Origin: Candidatus Nezhaarchaeales archaeon | GTDB taxonomy: Archaea > Thermoproteota > Methanomethylicia > Nezhaarchaeales > JAWCJE01 | DNA length: 64,000 bases | Assembly (NCBI GenBank): GCA_038853715.1 | Contig: JAWCJE010000001.1 | Coordinates: 53,963 to 117,962 of the forward strand | Direction of reading: 5' to 3' | Part shown: in pieces, positions 32,665-41,175 of the stretch | Layout: the number at the start of each line of letters is the position of its first letter | How positions within the stretch are numbered: position 1 is the first letter of the stretch | The notes under the pieces: generated by a model | What the model was told of the DNA's origin: nothing | Databases searched by the model: none | Seen by the model: the letters and a program-made list of their open reading frames with translations, nothing else | Translations under genes and position numbers: made by a program

Positions 32665-33456
32665 CTATTCCCCTTTAAACTCCGGTTTCCTCTTCTCGAA
32701 GAAGGCCGAAATCCCTTCGGCTACGTCCTTCGTTGAAGCTATTATCCCTAACGCTTCGGACTCCATTTTAAGCCCTATATCGAGGGGTGCTTGCGACCCG
32801 AAGTTTAAGACGTATTTAGCATACTTTAATGCGATGGGCGGGCCCTCAGCTAGTTTCTTAGCTAACGCCTTAACCTCCTCCATTAACTTTCCGCTAGCTA
32901 CAACCCTGTGTAGGAGGCCGAGCTTTAATGCTTCATAGGCCTTGATACGTTCCCCCAACATTACTAGTTCCTTCGCTTTAGCTAAACCTACGATTCTAAC
33001 CAATCGTTGCGTCCCGCCCCAACCAGGTATTATACCGATCTTTATCTCCGGTGACCCTAACTCGGCGTGTTCAATCGCTACTCGGAAATCGCAAGCAAGT
33101 GCTAGCTCTAACCCCCCTCCGAGGCAGTAGCCGTTTATAGCGGCTATGTAGGGCTTCGACGACGACTCTATCCTTCTAGCGAGTTCTTGACCCCTAGCCG
33201 ATATGTCGGGTGCGGTGGTCGGTGTTACTTCGGTGAAGGTAGTTATATCTGCCCCTACGCTAAAGGCTTTATCGCCAGCCCCGGTTATTACGACGCACCT
33301 AACGTCCTTATCATGTTCAAGCTCCTCGACGGCGGCTATTAACTCGTTCACCATCTCCATGGTTAAGGCGTTAAGCCTATGGGGGAGGTTAAGGGTTATC
33401 CAGGCTATGTAGTCCTCCTTCGTGACGGTTATGGTGTCGTAACGGCCCTTAACCAT
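32665..33456 (-). CDS. Enoyl-CoA hydratase (crotonase family)
   Basis: 263-residue crotonase-fold protein hydrating trans-2-enoyl-CoA. The oxyanion hole is in FSVGADI and GGGLELA. Both catalytic glutamates are kept (GLELALACDF and SPEIKIGIIPG). It overlaps the end of the 3-hydroxyacyl-CoA dehydrogenase gene by 8 nt, in the order dehydrogenase-hydratase. Many archaea carry these two as one fused protein of about 650 residues; here they are separate but coupled. Third gene of a ligase/dehydrogenase/hydratase operon. Confidence 0.93.
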   Translation of the reverse strand: MVKGRYDTITVTKEDYIAWITLNLPHRLNALTMEMVNELIAAVEELEHDKDVRCVVITGAGDKAFSVGADITTFTEVTPTTAPDISARGQELARRIESSSKPYIAAINGYCLGGGLELALACDFRVAIEHAELGSPEIKIGIIPGWGGTQRLVRIVGLAKAKELVMLGERIKAYEALKLGLLHRVVASGKLMEEVKALAKKLAEGPPIALKYAKYVLNFGSQAPLDIGLKMESEALGIIASTKDVAEGISAFFEKRKPEFKGE

Positions 33457-34645
33457 AACTGTAAAAGCCCCTTCCAGATTTTCGGCCTAGCCACCCTTTA
33501 CTTACGTACTCTTCGAGTAGGGGGCAAGGCTTATACATCTCGGCCCCATGCTTCGCGTAAAGCTCCTTAAGCTTCGAGATTACGACGTCTAAGCCTATTC
33601 TATCACCTAATTCGCAGGGTCCAGAAGGCCAAGCCGCACCGAGCTTCATGGCGGTATCTATATCGTTTGGCTCTGCTACTCCTTCGTGGATTAGCCAAGC
33701 TGCCTCGTTAACGGCTACCGAGTAAACCCTTTGAACGTCGAATTTACCGGCTAGGTGGAAGGGGATTCTAGGCCTACCCACGGACCAATCGTAGAAGCCA
33801 GCTCCGGTCTTCTGACCGAGTTTTCCTTCCTTTATGAGTTTTTCTAGTAGGGGGCAAGTTTTAGCTCTACCACCATAGGCTTCCTCTATAACCTTTGACA
33901 CGCTGTAAGCTACGTCTAAGCCTAGGTAGTCGGCTAGCTCGAAGGCCCCCATGAGGAGGCCGGCCTTATACTTTATGGTTGCATCCACCGCCTCCATGGC
34001 GGCCTCCCCCCTATGAATTGCCCAGCAGACGTCGTTAAACATGGATAATAGTACCCTATTCACTATGAAGCCTCTAACGTCCTTTTTAACTAAGATCGGT
34101 TTCTTACCTAGCTTCCTAGTTAGTTCAAGTGTTACGTTAACTGTTTCATCGCTCGTGTAATCCCCCTTAACCACCTCCACTAGCTCCATGAGTACTGGAG
34201 GGTTAAAGAAGTGTACGCCTACAACCTTATCCGGACGCCGGGTAACCTTTGAAAGCTCGGTTATACTAAGGCTCGAGGTATTAGTCGCTAGGATAGCGTG
34301 TTTAGGAGCTGCTTTATCTATAGCTGAAAATACGCGTTTTTTAAGCTCCAAGTCCTCGGGTACGGCCTCCACGACGAAATCTGCCTCTTTAACCGCCTCC
34401 TCGAGGTTTACCGTAGCCCTTATCCTAGACTTAATAACGTTTACTTCCTCCTCCTTAACCCTACGTTTCTCTGCTAGCTTACCGAGGCTCCACGCTATTT
34501 TATCCATGGCCCTCCTTAAGGCCTCATCGCTTACATCCACTAGGGTTACCTCGAACCCGGCCATTGCTAATAACTGGGCTATACCATGCCCCATGGTGCC
34601 AGCGCCTACTACTGCAAACCTCTTCAAGCTTAAGTCACCCAACAC
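33449..34645 (-). CDS. 3-hydroxyacyl-CoA dehydrogenase
   Basis: 398 residues oxidising L-3-hydroxyacyl-CoA with NAD. The Rossmann motif is VGAGTMGHGIAQ (about 9-20). The catalytic His is in GVHFFNPP, followed by VKKDVRGFIVNRVL. Two C-terminal 3HCDH_C modules (GLLMGAFELADYLGLDV; WPSGPCELGDRIGLDV) make it longer than the 280-residue bacterial HbdA. It overlaps the acyl-CoA ligase stop by 11 nt and the hydratase start by 8 nt, so the three genes are translationally coupled. Confidence 0.94.
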   Translation of the reverse strand: MLGDLSLKRFAVVGAGTMGHGIAQLLAMAGFEVTLVDVSDEALRRAMDKIAWSLGKLAEKRRVKEEEVNVIKSRIRATVNLEEAVKEADFVVEAVPEDLELKKRVFSAIDKAAPKHAILATNTSSLSITELSKVTRRPDKVVGVHFFNPPVLMELVEVVKGDYTSDETVNVTLELTRKLGKKPILVKKDVRGFIVNRVLLSMFNDVCWAIHRGEAAMEAVDATIKYKAGLLMGAFELADYLGLDVAYSVSKVIEEAYGGRAKTCPLLEKLIKEGKLGQKTGAGFYDWSVGRPRIPFHLAGKFDVQRVYSVAVNEAAWLIHEGVAEPNDIDTAMKLGAAWPSGPCELGDRIGLDVVISKLKELYAKHGAEMYKPCPLLEEYVSKGWLGRKSGRGFYSYG

Positions 34646-36308
34646 TACCTTTAAGCTCCTCCTTTAAAACCCTCCTTAACACTTTACCCGCCGGGGTTAA
34701 GGGTAGTTCGGATCTAAACTCTACCTCCCTTATCGCCTTGTAGGGTGCGACCCTCTGCTTCGTGAAGTTCATTATCTCCTCGGCGGTTGCACTCATCCCC
34801 TCCTTAAGGACCACGTAGGCCTTAGGTATTTCACCTGCTTCAGGATCCGGTTTACCTACTACCGCGCATAGTTTAACGGCTGGATGCTCGTAGAGGACGT
34901 CCTCTAACTCCCTTGGGTATACGCTATACCCCTTATACTTGATTAGATCCTTCTTCCTATCGACAATGTAGAAGTAGCCGTCCTCGTCCATCTTCCCCAC
35001 ATCACCGGTGTAAAGCCAGCCATCCCTTAACGTGCTCCGCGTCTCCTCCAACTTCCTCCAGTATCCCTTCATAACCTGTGGGCCCTTAACGACCAGCTCT
35101 CCAACCTCACCGGGTTTAAGCTCCTTAGTCCCGGTTTCAAGGTCAACGATTTTAGCCTCGGTATCCGGCCAAGGTATACCTATTGAACCTATCTTAACCG
35201 TTTTCATCGTTGAATCCATGGGGTTGGCATGAGTTACCGGTGAAGCCTCTGTTAAACCGTATCCTTCGATGAGGATTCCACCCGTTAACTCCATGAAGCG
35301 TTTTTGCACCTGCGGTGGTAGGGGGGCTGCCCCTGAAATGCAGAAGCGTACTGATGAAATATCGTACTTAGCGATGTCCGGATGGGCTATGAGCATGGCG
35401 TACATCGTCGGAACGCCGGGGAATTCCGTTACCTTATACTTAGCGATGGACTTTAGAACCTTCATCGGGTCGAAGCGTGGTAGTAAAACCATGGTCGAGG
35501 CGTGAACAATTGAAAGGTTCATCACCGTGGTCATCCCGTATATGTGGAAGAGCGGTAATACGCCTAGAACCACCCCCGTTCCAGGCTTTTCAGGCACCCA
35601 GTAGGAGCACATGATTGCGTTTGAAACCAGGTTATAATGTGTAAGCATAGCCCCCTTAGGTAAACCGGTAGTACCACCTGTATACTGTAGTAACGCTAAA
35701 TCCTCCTTAGGCTTCACCTCGACGGATGGCGGATTTGCGGGATAGGTTTTTAGGAGCTCCCTGAAGAAGTAAACCCCAGGTTTAGGAGCTACTTTTAAAT
35801 ATGGAACCTTTTTAAGCAGCCTCCCTAAAACCCTTTTAACGGCTGGTAGGAAGTCACCTATACTAGTCACTATCACCCTTTTCAACCTAGTTTTCTCCCA
35901 TACCTTCCTAACGGTTGGATAGAGTAGGTCAAGGGTAACTATGGTTTCAGCTTCAGAATCGTTTAACTGATACTCTAACTCCCGCTCCTTATATAGTGGG
36001 CTTACGGTTGTAACTATAGCGCCAATCCGCATAGCCCCGTAGTACCCTATAACGAACTGAGGCGTATTCGGGAGGAAGATGGCTACGACGTCACCCTTCC
36101 TTACACCTAAACCAGCAAGAGCCGTAGCGAACCTATCAGCTAAGTGGTCAAGCTCCTTAAAGGTTATTTTAAAGCCCTCAAACACTATGGCCACTCTATT
36201 TGGATACTTACGCGCCGTCTCTTTCAACAACTGGGGAAGGCTGGTTTCCGGATACTCTATCGTTTTAGGAACCCATTCAGGGTAAAACTTAAGCCAAGGC
36301 TTACCCAT
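34635..36308 (-). CDS. fadD: AMP-forming acyl-CoA synthetase (fatty-acid CoA ligase)
   Basis: 557-residue ANL-superfamily ligase that activates a fatty acid to acyl-CoA. The ATP loop is YTGGTTGLPKGAMLTH (near 210). The A5-type motif GYGLTEASP, the TGDVGKMDEDGYFYIVDRKKD hinge (A7/A8) and the catalytic Lys in PLTPAGKVLRR near the C-terminus are all present. First gene of the minus-strand beta-oxidation operon. A TATA-like TTTAATAC/TTAAAT region sits 34-47 nt upstream and two TAATCAGA direct repeats overlap the likely transcription start. Confidence 0.93.
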   Translation of the reverse strand: MGKPWLKFYPEWVPKTIEYPETSLPQLLKETARKYPNRVAIVFEGFKITFKELDHLADRFATALAGLGVRKGDVVAIFLPNTPQFVIGYYGAMRIGAIVTTVSPLYKERELEYQLNDSEAETIVTLDLLYPTVRKVWEKTRLKRVIVTSIGDFLPAVKRVLGRLLKKVPYLKVAPKPGVYFFRELLKTYPANPPSVEVKPKEDLALLQYTGGTTGLPKGAMLTHYNLVSNAIMCSYWVPEKPGTGVVLGVLPLFHIYGMTTVMNLSIVHASTMVLLPRFDPMKVLKSIAKYKVTEFPGVPTMYAMLIAHPDIAKYDISSVRFCISGAAPLPPQVQKRFMELTGGILIEGYGLTEASPVTHANPMDSTMKTVKIGSIGIPWPDTEAKIVDLETGTKELKPGEVGELVVKGPQVMKGYWRKLEETRSTLRDGWLYTGDVGKMDEDGYFYIVDRKKDLIKYKGYSVYPRELEDVLYEHPAVKLCAVVGKPDPEAGEIPKAYVVLKEGMSATAEEIMNFTKQRVAPYKAIREVEFRSELPLTPAGKVLRRVLKEELKGSVG

Positions 36309-36311
36309 AAG

Positions 36312-36338
36312 TAATCAGACTCTTTACATCTAATCAGA
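36312..36338. promoter_or_regulatory. Direct repeats at the fadD promoter
   Basis: TAATCAGA at 36312-36319 and 36331-36338, 19 nt apart centre to centre (nearly two helical turns). They lie between the TATA-like region (about 36342-36355) and the ATG, where a repressor could block fatty-acid operon transcription. Functional role inferred. Confidence 0.35.
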
Positions 36339-36660
36339 TTTCTTTAATACTATTAAATCTTAATTCTAACTTTATGAAGGCTTTTCGTACTGTTTAAGTT
36401 GGTTGTTAACCGGTTTTTGTGGCTATTGCTTTGAACGAATCGTCAAGGGATTTAGCTACGTCTAAATAAGTGTATGTAGCTTAAGGTTAAGGGAAGCATA
36501 GGCTTAAGGAATCTATGAAGACATTAAGCATAGGAGAATGGAAAATTCGTAATCTACAGAATGTTAAGGGCGTATGGTTTACGTTAACTAGTAGAGGAGC
36601 TCGAACAACACCTTTCATGCACGTGGTTTAATCATGTAAACTACATTGACTTAACACTAA

Positions 36661-36854
36661 GCAATGGTCGAGCGGATAATTAGTACTTCCTGGTTATCGG
36701 GTTACTACGCTCGATTTAAACAGATCCTGTTTAGTCTAATACTGTTCACTTCCATGCTTAAAGCGATTGAACCGCTTCAACCTACGCTTTAACGACATAA
36801 GTACTCTTTCCATCGTGCTTCTACTTTCGAACGTTATGTCCTCGTACTGGTCCA
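36661..36854 (-). other. Possible decayed 23S rRNA 3'-end fragment
   Basis: Read on the minus strand, GTACTAATTATCCGCTCGAC resembles the conserved 3' terminus of archaeal 23S rRNA. Upstream on the same strand, AAGCATGGAAG... TATTAGAC and AGTACGAGGAC recall domain VI and a shortened sarcin-ricin loop, in the right order but closer together than normal. It may be a decayed fragment or a chance resemblance. No full rRNA is present. Confidence 0.2.
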
Positions 36855-36994
36855 TTTTAAGGGGTTATATTAAAGGTCACCATTATGGACGTACTTAACG
36901 TTGAAGTAAGCTTACCGCTTACCTATAACCCTTTAACGCGTCCATGGATATGGGTTTAGCTGTAGAGCTTATTAGCGAGAGGAATATGCGCAAG

Positions 36995-37002
36995 TATATA
37001 AA
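36995..37002 (+). promoter_or_regulatory. TATA box of acyl-CoA dehydrogenase copy A
   Basis: TATATAAA within CAAGTATATAAACCAGTA. The second copy of the gene has CAAGCATATAAACTGGTA at the same distance, so the promoter core is conserved between duplicates. It predicts transcription starting near 37024 and a leader of about 11 nt containing GGTGG. Confidence 0.55.
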
Positions 37003-37023
37003 CCAGTATTAACTATTTAGCCG

Positions 37024-37465
37024 CCGGTGGTTTTATGGATTTCGAGTTGACGAAGGAGCAGAAGGAGGTTCAAGCCGCTGCTCGTGAGTTCGCTCAGAAG
37101 GAGTTTAAGCCTGAGCTTGCTAGGGAGTATGATAGGAGGGAGGAGTTTCCCTACGAACTCTTTAGGAAGGCTGCTAGCCTAGGTTTTATAGGATGCCACT
37201 TCCCTGAGGAGTATGGAGGTCAGGGCTACGGATTACTTGAAACCTGTCTTATCATAGAGGAGTTTTGTAGGGCTGATTCAACTCTTGGAGTTGCGGTAAT
37301 TCTAGGTGCTTTCGGATCCGATTTAATCCATATGTTTGGTAGTGAGGAGCAGAAGGAGAAGTATTTAGTTAAGGTTGCTAGGGGTGAATGGATTTCTTCA
37401 GGCGCCTTTACTGAGCCAGCCCATGGGAGCGATATAACGGTTCTCGATACTACGGCTAAGCGTGA
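37024..37465 (+). repeat. 442-bp exact repeat, copy A
   Basis: Identical over all 442 nt to 44868-45309, from the start of the short leader through codon 143 of both acyl-CoA dehydrogenases. Two more exact blocks follow: 37582-37678 with 45426-45522 (97 nt), and 37824-37896 with 45668-45740 (73 nt). The DNA between blocks differs at many synonymous and some replacement sites. Confidence 0.9.
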
Positions 37466-38171
37466 TGGTGACTACTACGTGATTAACGGTACTAAGACAC
37501 TCATAAGTAATGCGCCTATCGCCGACTTCGCCGTAGTGCTCTGCCAATCCGAGCCTGGGGTGAGGTATAAGCAGACCCTCTTAATAGTTGATAAGGGTTG
37601 TGAGGGTTTTGAAGCATCTAAGATCGAGGGTAAGATGGGTATTAGGGCTTCACCGATAGGTGAATACTCCTTTAACAATGTACGCGTATCCATCGAAAAC
37701 CTGGTGGGTACCGAGGGTATGGGCTTTTACCATACGCTCGAGTTCCTAGATCTAGGGCGCGTGGGTGTTGCAGCGCAGGCTGTCGGCATGGCTCAGGGAG
37801 CTCTTGACAGAGCCTTAAGGTATGCTAAGGAGAGGAGCCAGTTTAACCGTAAGATAGCGGATTTCCAAGTTATACAGCATAAGCTAGCGGATATGGCTAT
37901 ACAGATCGAAGCCGCTAGGTTATTAACGTATAAGGCTGCGTGGTACGTTGATAAAGGCAGGATTATACCTGAGCTTACGTCTATGGCTAAGACGTACGCT
38001 ACAGAGATGGCTATAAGGGTTATAGATGAGGCGCTTCAAATATTTGGCGGCTACGGCTACATAGCCGAGTACGACGTTGAACGCTACTACCGAGACGTAA
38101 GAATAACACCCCTATATGAGGGGACGAGTGAAATACAGAGGAACGTCATAGCTAAAGCCCTCCTACGTTAA
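37035..38171 (+). CDS. Acyl-CoA dehydrogenase (copy A of a near-duplicate pair)
   Basis: 378 residues with a standard acyl-CoA dehydrogenase layout: FPEEYGGQGYG, GAFTEPAHGSD (about 121-131), NGTKTLISN, FGGYGYIAEYDVERYYRD and the catalytic base in LYEGTSEIQ (E362). ATG start 5 nt after a CCGGTGG site. Its paralogue lies at 44.9 kb; the two share a 442-nt stretch without a single difference plus two shorter identical blocks, separated by diverged DNA. Neighbours (ligase, hydratase, thiolase) place it in fatty-acid or branched acyl-CoA oxidation, with ETF as acceptor. Chain-length preference unknown. Confidence 0.94.
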   Translation: MDFELTKEQKEVQAAAREFAQKEFKPELAREYDRREEFPYELFRKAASLGFIGCHFPEEYGGQGYGLLETCLIIEEFCRADSTLGVAVILGAFGSDLIHMFGSEEQKEKYLVKVARGEWISSGAFTEPAHGSDITVLDTTAKRDGDYYVINGTKTLISNAPIADFAVVLCQSEPGVRYKQTLLIVDKGCEGFEASKIEGKMGIRASPIGEYSFNNVRVSIENLVGTEGMGFYHTLEFLDLGRVGVAAQAVGMAQGALDRALRYAKERSQFNRKIADFQVIQHKLADMAIQIEAARLLTYKAAWYVDKGRIIPELTSMAKTYATEMAIRVIDEALQIFGGYGYIAEYDVERYYRDVRITPLYEGTSEIQRNVIAKALLR

Positions 38172-38559
38172 ACCGCCGCAGATTTACCGTTTACTTTCCT
38201 CCACATTCATATTAGCGCCACTTATGCCTCGCCACCTAATGGATAAGCCTCGTATCACCACTCTTTTAAACGGAGTCCCCGTTAAGCCTCCAAGTTAGAA
38301 TTTTACCCTAGGCCTTACCTCCTTCTTAAAGGGGGTTGAGTTAGCCGAAACACTTCCGTCGTAACCGACGTTAAAGTGGTATAACGTTTCACAAGAACAA
38401 ACCCTCTAAACCTTATAGTTTAAGGTTTGATCTACCTCTTTATTTTACTTGGTTTACGCGTTAGCATGTTATCGATGGGAGGTTTCTTAAGGGTATTGAG
38501 ATCTTAGAGAGCTTAACGATCTTTAAGCCTGATTGTAATGTGGGATCCTAAGAACCTTA

Positions 38560-38574
38560 CCACGTTAAACGTGG
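38560..38574. promoter_or_regulatory. 15-bp inverted repeat upstream of the thiolase
   Basis: CCACGTTAAACGTGG: 7-bp arms around a single A, perfect pairing. It stands about 47 nt before a small leader-like frame and 108 nt before the thiolase start. A dimeric-regulator operator is the simplest reading; unproven. Confidence 0.35.
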
Positions 38575-38606
38575 AAACCCTTTAATAGTAGAAGCGGGAA
38601 GGAGGC

Positions 38607-38675
38607 ATGGTTGAACCTTTAAGGGGGCTTAAAGTCAAGCTTAATAGGTTAAGCTTTAAAGTAGCGTTTTGGTGA
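38607..38675 (+). CDS. Possible 22-residue leader peptide before the thiolase
   Basis: ATG 38607 has a near-perfect AAGGAGG four nt earlier (GGAAGGAGGCATG), one of the best ribosome sites in the window. It encodes a short basic peptide ending in KVAFW, with the stop at 38673-38675, 6 nt before the thiolase TTG. It could aid translation of the thiolase by coupling, or be fortuitous. No homologue is recognised. Confidence 0.3.
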   Translation: MVEPLRGLKVKLNRLSFKVAFW

Positions 38676-38681
38676 TCTCGT

Positions 38682-39839
38682 TTGGTTAAGGTAGCGATCG
38701 TAGGGGTAGGACACGCTAAGTTCGGTGTTAGGTCTGACGTTAGCCTTCAGGAGCTCGCCTTTGAAGCCGTAAAACCGGCCCTTGAGGACGCTAAGGTATC
38801 GAAGGGCGACGTGGAGCTTGTATCAGTCGGTTGCGCCGGCTTTAGCCACGAGTGGTTACCAGCCGTTGTCACCTCGGAGTACATGGGTTTAAGCGGTGCT
38901 GGCTTAATTAGGTGTGAAGCTGCTTGCGCTAGTGGGGGCGCTGCTTTCTACGCGGCGTACTTAGCTATTGCGAGCGGGCAATACGATTGTGTCCTCGTTC
39001 TCGGCGTTGAGAAGATGAACGACCTTAATACCGACGCCGTTATCGAGCTTATTGGTAGGGCTGGCTACTACTTGTGGGAGTACCACTACTTTGGGGTTAC
39101 CTTCCCCTCCTACTACGCTCTTCACGCTACGAGGCATATGGCTAAGTACGGAACCACCGAAGAGCAGATGGCTATGGTCGCGGTTAAGAACCATAAGTAC
39201 GCGTCCATGAACCCCTACGCGCACCTTCAACGAAGGGTAACGGTTGACGAGGTCCTATCCTCCATGGTGATATCCTGGCCCTTAAAGCTTTACGACTGCT
39301 GTCCGATAAGTGATGGAGCCGCCGCTATCGTACTAGCTTCGGAGGATAAGGTAAAGGAGCTTAAAGTGGAAACACCCATCTGGGTAGCGGGGGTAGGCGT
39401 ATCTTCGGATACCGCGAGTTTAAGTAAGAGGGAGGATTACGTAGGGCTTAAAGCTAGCGTACTAGCGTCGAGGAAAGCCTACAAAATGGCTAACGTGGAG
39501 CCAAGTAGCTTCGACCTAGCCGAGGTTCACGATTGCTTCACCATAGCCGAGATAATGGCCTACGAGGATTTAGGTTTCTGCCCTAAGGGTCAAGGTGGTA
39601 AAATGGTCGAGGAGGGTCAAACGGAGATAGGTGGTAAAATACCCGTGAACGTAGACGGCGGTTTAAAGGCTAAAGGCCACCCCTTAGGTGCTACTGGGGT
39701 ATCCATGCTTGTTGAGGCAACTAAGCAGCTTAGGGGGGAAGCCGGTAAGAGGCAGATACCCCTAAAGAATTACGTAGCCCTAGTCCATAACGTAGGGGGA
39801 ACAGGGCATTACTGTTACGTCGTGGTTTTAAGGAGGTGA
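38682..39839 (+). CDS. Thiolase (acetyl-CoA acetyltransferase / SCP-x type)
   Basis: 385-residue archaeal thiolase that cleaves 3-ketoacyl-CoA with CoA, or condenses acyl-CoAs. The nucleophile is C82 in CEAACASGG. The base histidine region is KAKGHPLGATG near 330. The C-terminal active-site segment reads HNVGGTGHYC instead of the bacterial CxGGG, typical of the SCP-2/archaeal branch, which often works with a DUF35 partner as encoded 6 nt downstream. In archaea this branch also includes the acetoacetyl-CoA thiolase of the mevalonate pathway. TTG start behind GGTGATC. It completes the beta-oxidation set of this region. Confidence 0.92.
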   Translation: MVKVAIVGVGHAKFGVRSDVSLQELAFEAVKPALEDAKVSKGDVELVSVGCAGFSHEWLPAVVTSEYMGLSGAGLIRCEAACASGGAAFYAAYLAIASGQYDCVLVLGVEKMNDLNTDAVIELIGRAGYYLWEYHYFGVTFPSYYALHATRHMAKYGTTEEQMAMVAVKNHKYASMNPYAHLQRRVTVDEVLSSMVISWPLKLYDCCPISDGAAAIVLASEDKVKELKVETPIWVAGVGVSSDTASLSKREDYVGLKASVLASRKAYKMANVEPSSFDLAEVHDCFTIAEIMAYEDLGFCPKGQGGKMVEEGQTEIGGKIPVNVDGGLKAKGHPLGATGVSMLVEATKQLRGEAGKRQIPLKNYVALVHNVGGTGHYCYVVVLRR

Positions 39840-39845
39840 AGGTAC

Positions 39846-40274
39846 ATGGGCGATTCTCTATTAGAGTGTAAACCGGTAAGGCTTGCTTATAAGGTGCCGA
39901 TCGGGAGGATCGAGAAGTTTTGGAGCGGACTTAAGGAGGGGAGAGTTTACGCTACGAAGTGTAGGAGATGTGGGGAAATCCACTTCCCACCCGTAGCTGA
40001 TTGTCCTAATTGCTACGCGTCCAACGTTGAATGGGTGGAGCTTAACGGTGAAGCTGAGGTTGAAACGTTTACCCATGTTATTATTAGACCTGGCGACTTC
40101 CTCGGTTACGAGCCTTACACGATCACCATAGCTAAGCTTAAGGAGGGTGTTAAGGTCTTAGCCTGGTTAATAGGCGTGGAGTTCTCAGACGTAAAGGTGG
40201 GGATGAAGGTTAAGCTGGTAACCTGGAAGGGGGCCGACGGCTCGTTAAGCTACGCGTTCATCCCCATGAGGTAA
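39846..40274 (+). CDS. DUF35 / OB-fold zinc-ribbon thiolase partner
   Basis: 142 residues: rubredoxin-like zinc ribbon (CRRCGEIHFP, CPNC, about 38-57) followed by an OB fold (TFTHVIIRPGDFLG, AWLIGVEFSDVKVGMKV). In archaea DUF35 proteins bridge thiolase and HMG-CoA synthase and help substrate channelling (family knowledge). It begins 6 nt after the thiolase with GGAGGTG spanning the stop, so the two are co-expressed. No HMG-CoA synthase gene is adjacent here. Confidence 0.9.
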   Translation: MGDSLLECKPVRLAYKVPIGRIEKFWSGLKEGRVYATKCRRCGEIHFPPVADCPNCYASNVEWVELNGEAEVETFTHVIIRPGDFLGYEPYTITIAKLKEGVKVLAWLIGVEFSDVKVGMKVKLVTWKGADGSLSYAFIPMR

Positions 40275-40356
40275 ACCTTCATGCTTCATTTACGCGGCGT
40301 AGCTAAGCTGTCTTAGAAACCGCTGTTGCAGGTAGTTCCCCTTAGCTTCTATTACG

Positions 40357-41172
40357 TCATGAAGGCCGATAGCCTTCATTAAGGGCTTTCGCGAAGGCCT
40401 CAATGGTTAAGGGTGGCTCCTTTACGTTGAAGCCTAAAAGCTTTGAAGCCCTTAGTATGATCGGAGGCTTCATATCGGCTAAGGCTAATAGGTTTTCATC
40501 CGTTAACGCTGAGGCAGTACTTATCCCTCCCAGCGTTAAACCGTTACTAATAACGTAGACGCGGTTGGCTAGCTTCGCTACGAGCTCCACGTCGTGCGAA
40601 GTAATTACGACGGCTTTACCGGCCTCACTAGCTTCCAGTACTACTTGTTCTACCTCCTCCACGGATTTGGAGCTTAGGTTCGCCGTCGGCTCATCGAGTA
40701 GGAGAACGTCCGGGTCGTAAATCAGTATTGAGGCTAACGTTACCCTTCTTTTCTCACCTACGCTAAGCCTGTAGGGAGGCTTATCGAGTAGGCCCTTCAA
40801 CCTAAACTTCTCAGCGAAAATCGAGACTTTAGCTTTAACCTCTTCTTCAGAGGATAGGAGCTGGCGGAGGGTGAAGGCTAGTTCATCGTAAACTGTCGGG
40901 TTGAATAGTTGATCGTCGGGGTCTTGGAAGAGTAAACCTATCCTCCTACGGGCTTCGGGTAGTTGCTTCTCTAACGGTTCTCCGTCGAGTAGAACGAGGC
41001 CGCTATCAGGTTTAAGGAGGCCCGCCGCGATGAGTAAGAGCGTTGTTTTACCGCTACCGTTAGACCCTATTATGGCTACGACTTCACCTCTATCCACGTT
41101 GAAGCTAGCGTTCCTTAATACCTCTACGTTGCCAGGGTACTTAAAGCGTACCTTCTCCACCTTTAACAGCAT
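40357..41172 (-). CDS. cbiO: Cobalt/nickel ECF transporter ATPase
   Basis: 271-residue ABC ATPase: Walker A GSNGSGKTT (about 36-44), Q-loop LLFQDPDDQLF, signature LSVGEKRRVTLA, Walker B DVLLLDEPT, and the switch histidine in TSHDVEL. The DDQLF after the Q-loop is typical of ECF-type ATPases. Last gene of a cbiMNQO-like operon (overlapping or 1-4 nt gaps). It powers uptake of Co or Ni ions; cobalt would serve the B12-dependent mutase at 12.6-14.7 kb. Confidence 0.92.
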   Translation of the reverse strand: MLLKVEKVRFKYPGNVEVLRNASFNVDRGEVVAIIGSNGSGKTTLLLIAAGLLKPDSGLVLLDGEPLEKQLPEARRRIGLLFQDPDDQLFNPTVYDELAFTLRQLLSSEEEVKAKVSIFAEKFRLKGLLDKPPYRLSVGEKRRVTLASILIYDPDVLLLDEPTANLSSKSVEEVEQVVLEASEAGKAVVITSHDVELVAKLANRVYVISNGLTLGGISTASALTDENLLALADMKPPIILRASKLLGFNVKEPPLTIEAFAKALNEGYRPS

Positions 41173-41175
41173 AAT

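Larger units (their letters stand above)
36309..37034. other. 726-nt intergenic region between divergent beta-oxidation genes
   Basis: No convincing coding frame. It holds the fadD-side promoter with two TAATCAGA repeats (36312-36319, 36331-36338), a minus-strand stretch resembling the 3' end of archaeal 23S rRNA (about 36661-36854), and the TATA box of the downstream acyl-CoA dehydrogenase (TATATAAA, 36995-37002). Confidence 0.6.
38172..38681. other. 510-nt intergenic region before the thiolase
   Basis: Mostly featureless. It contains a 15-bp inverted repeat (38560-38574) and a 22-codon open frame with a strong ribosome site (38607-38675). No RNA gene recognised. Confidence 0.5.
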
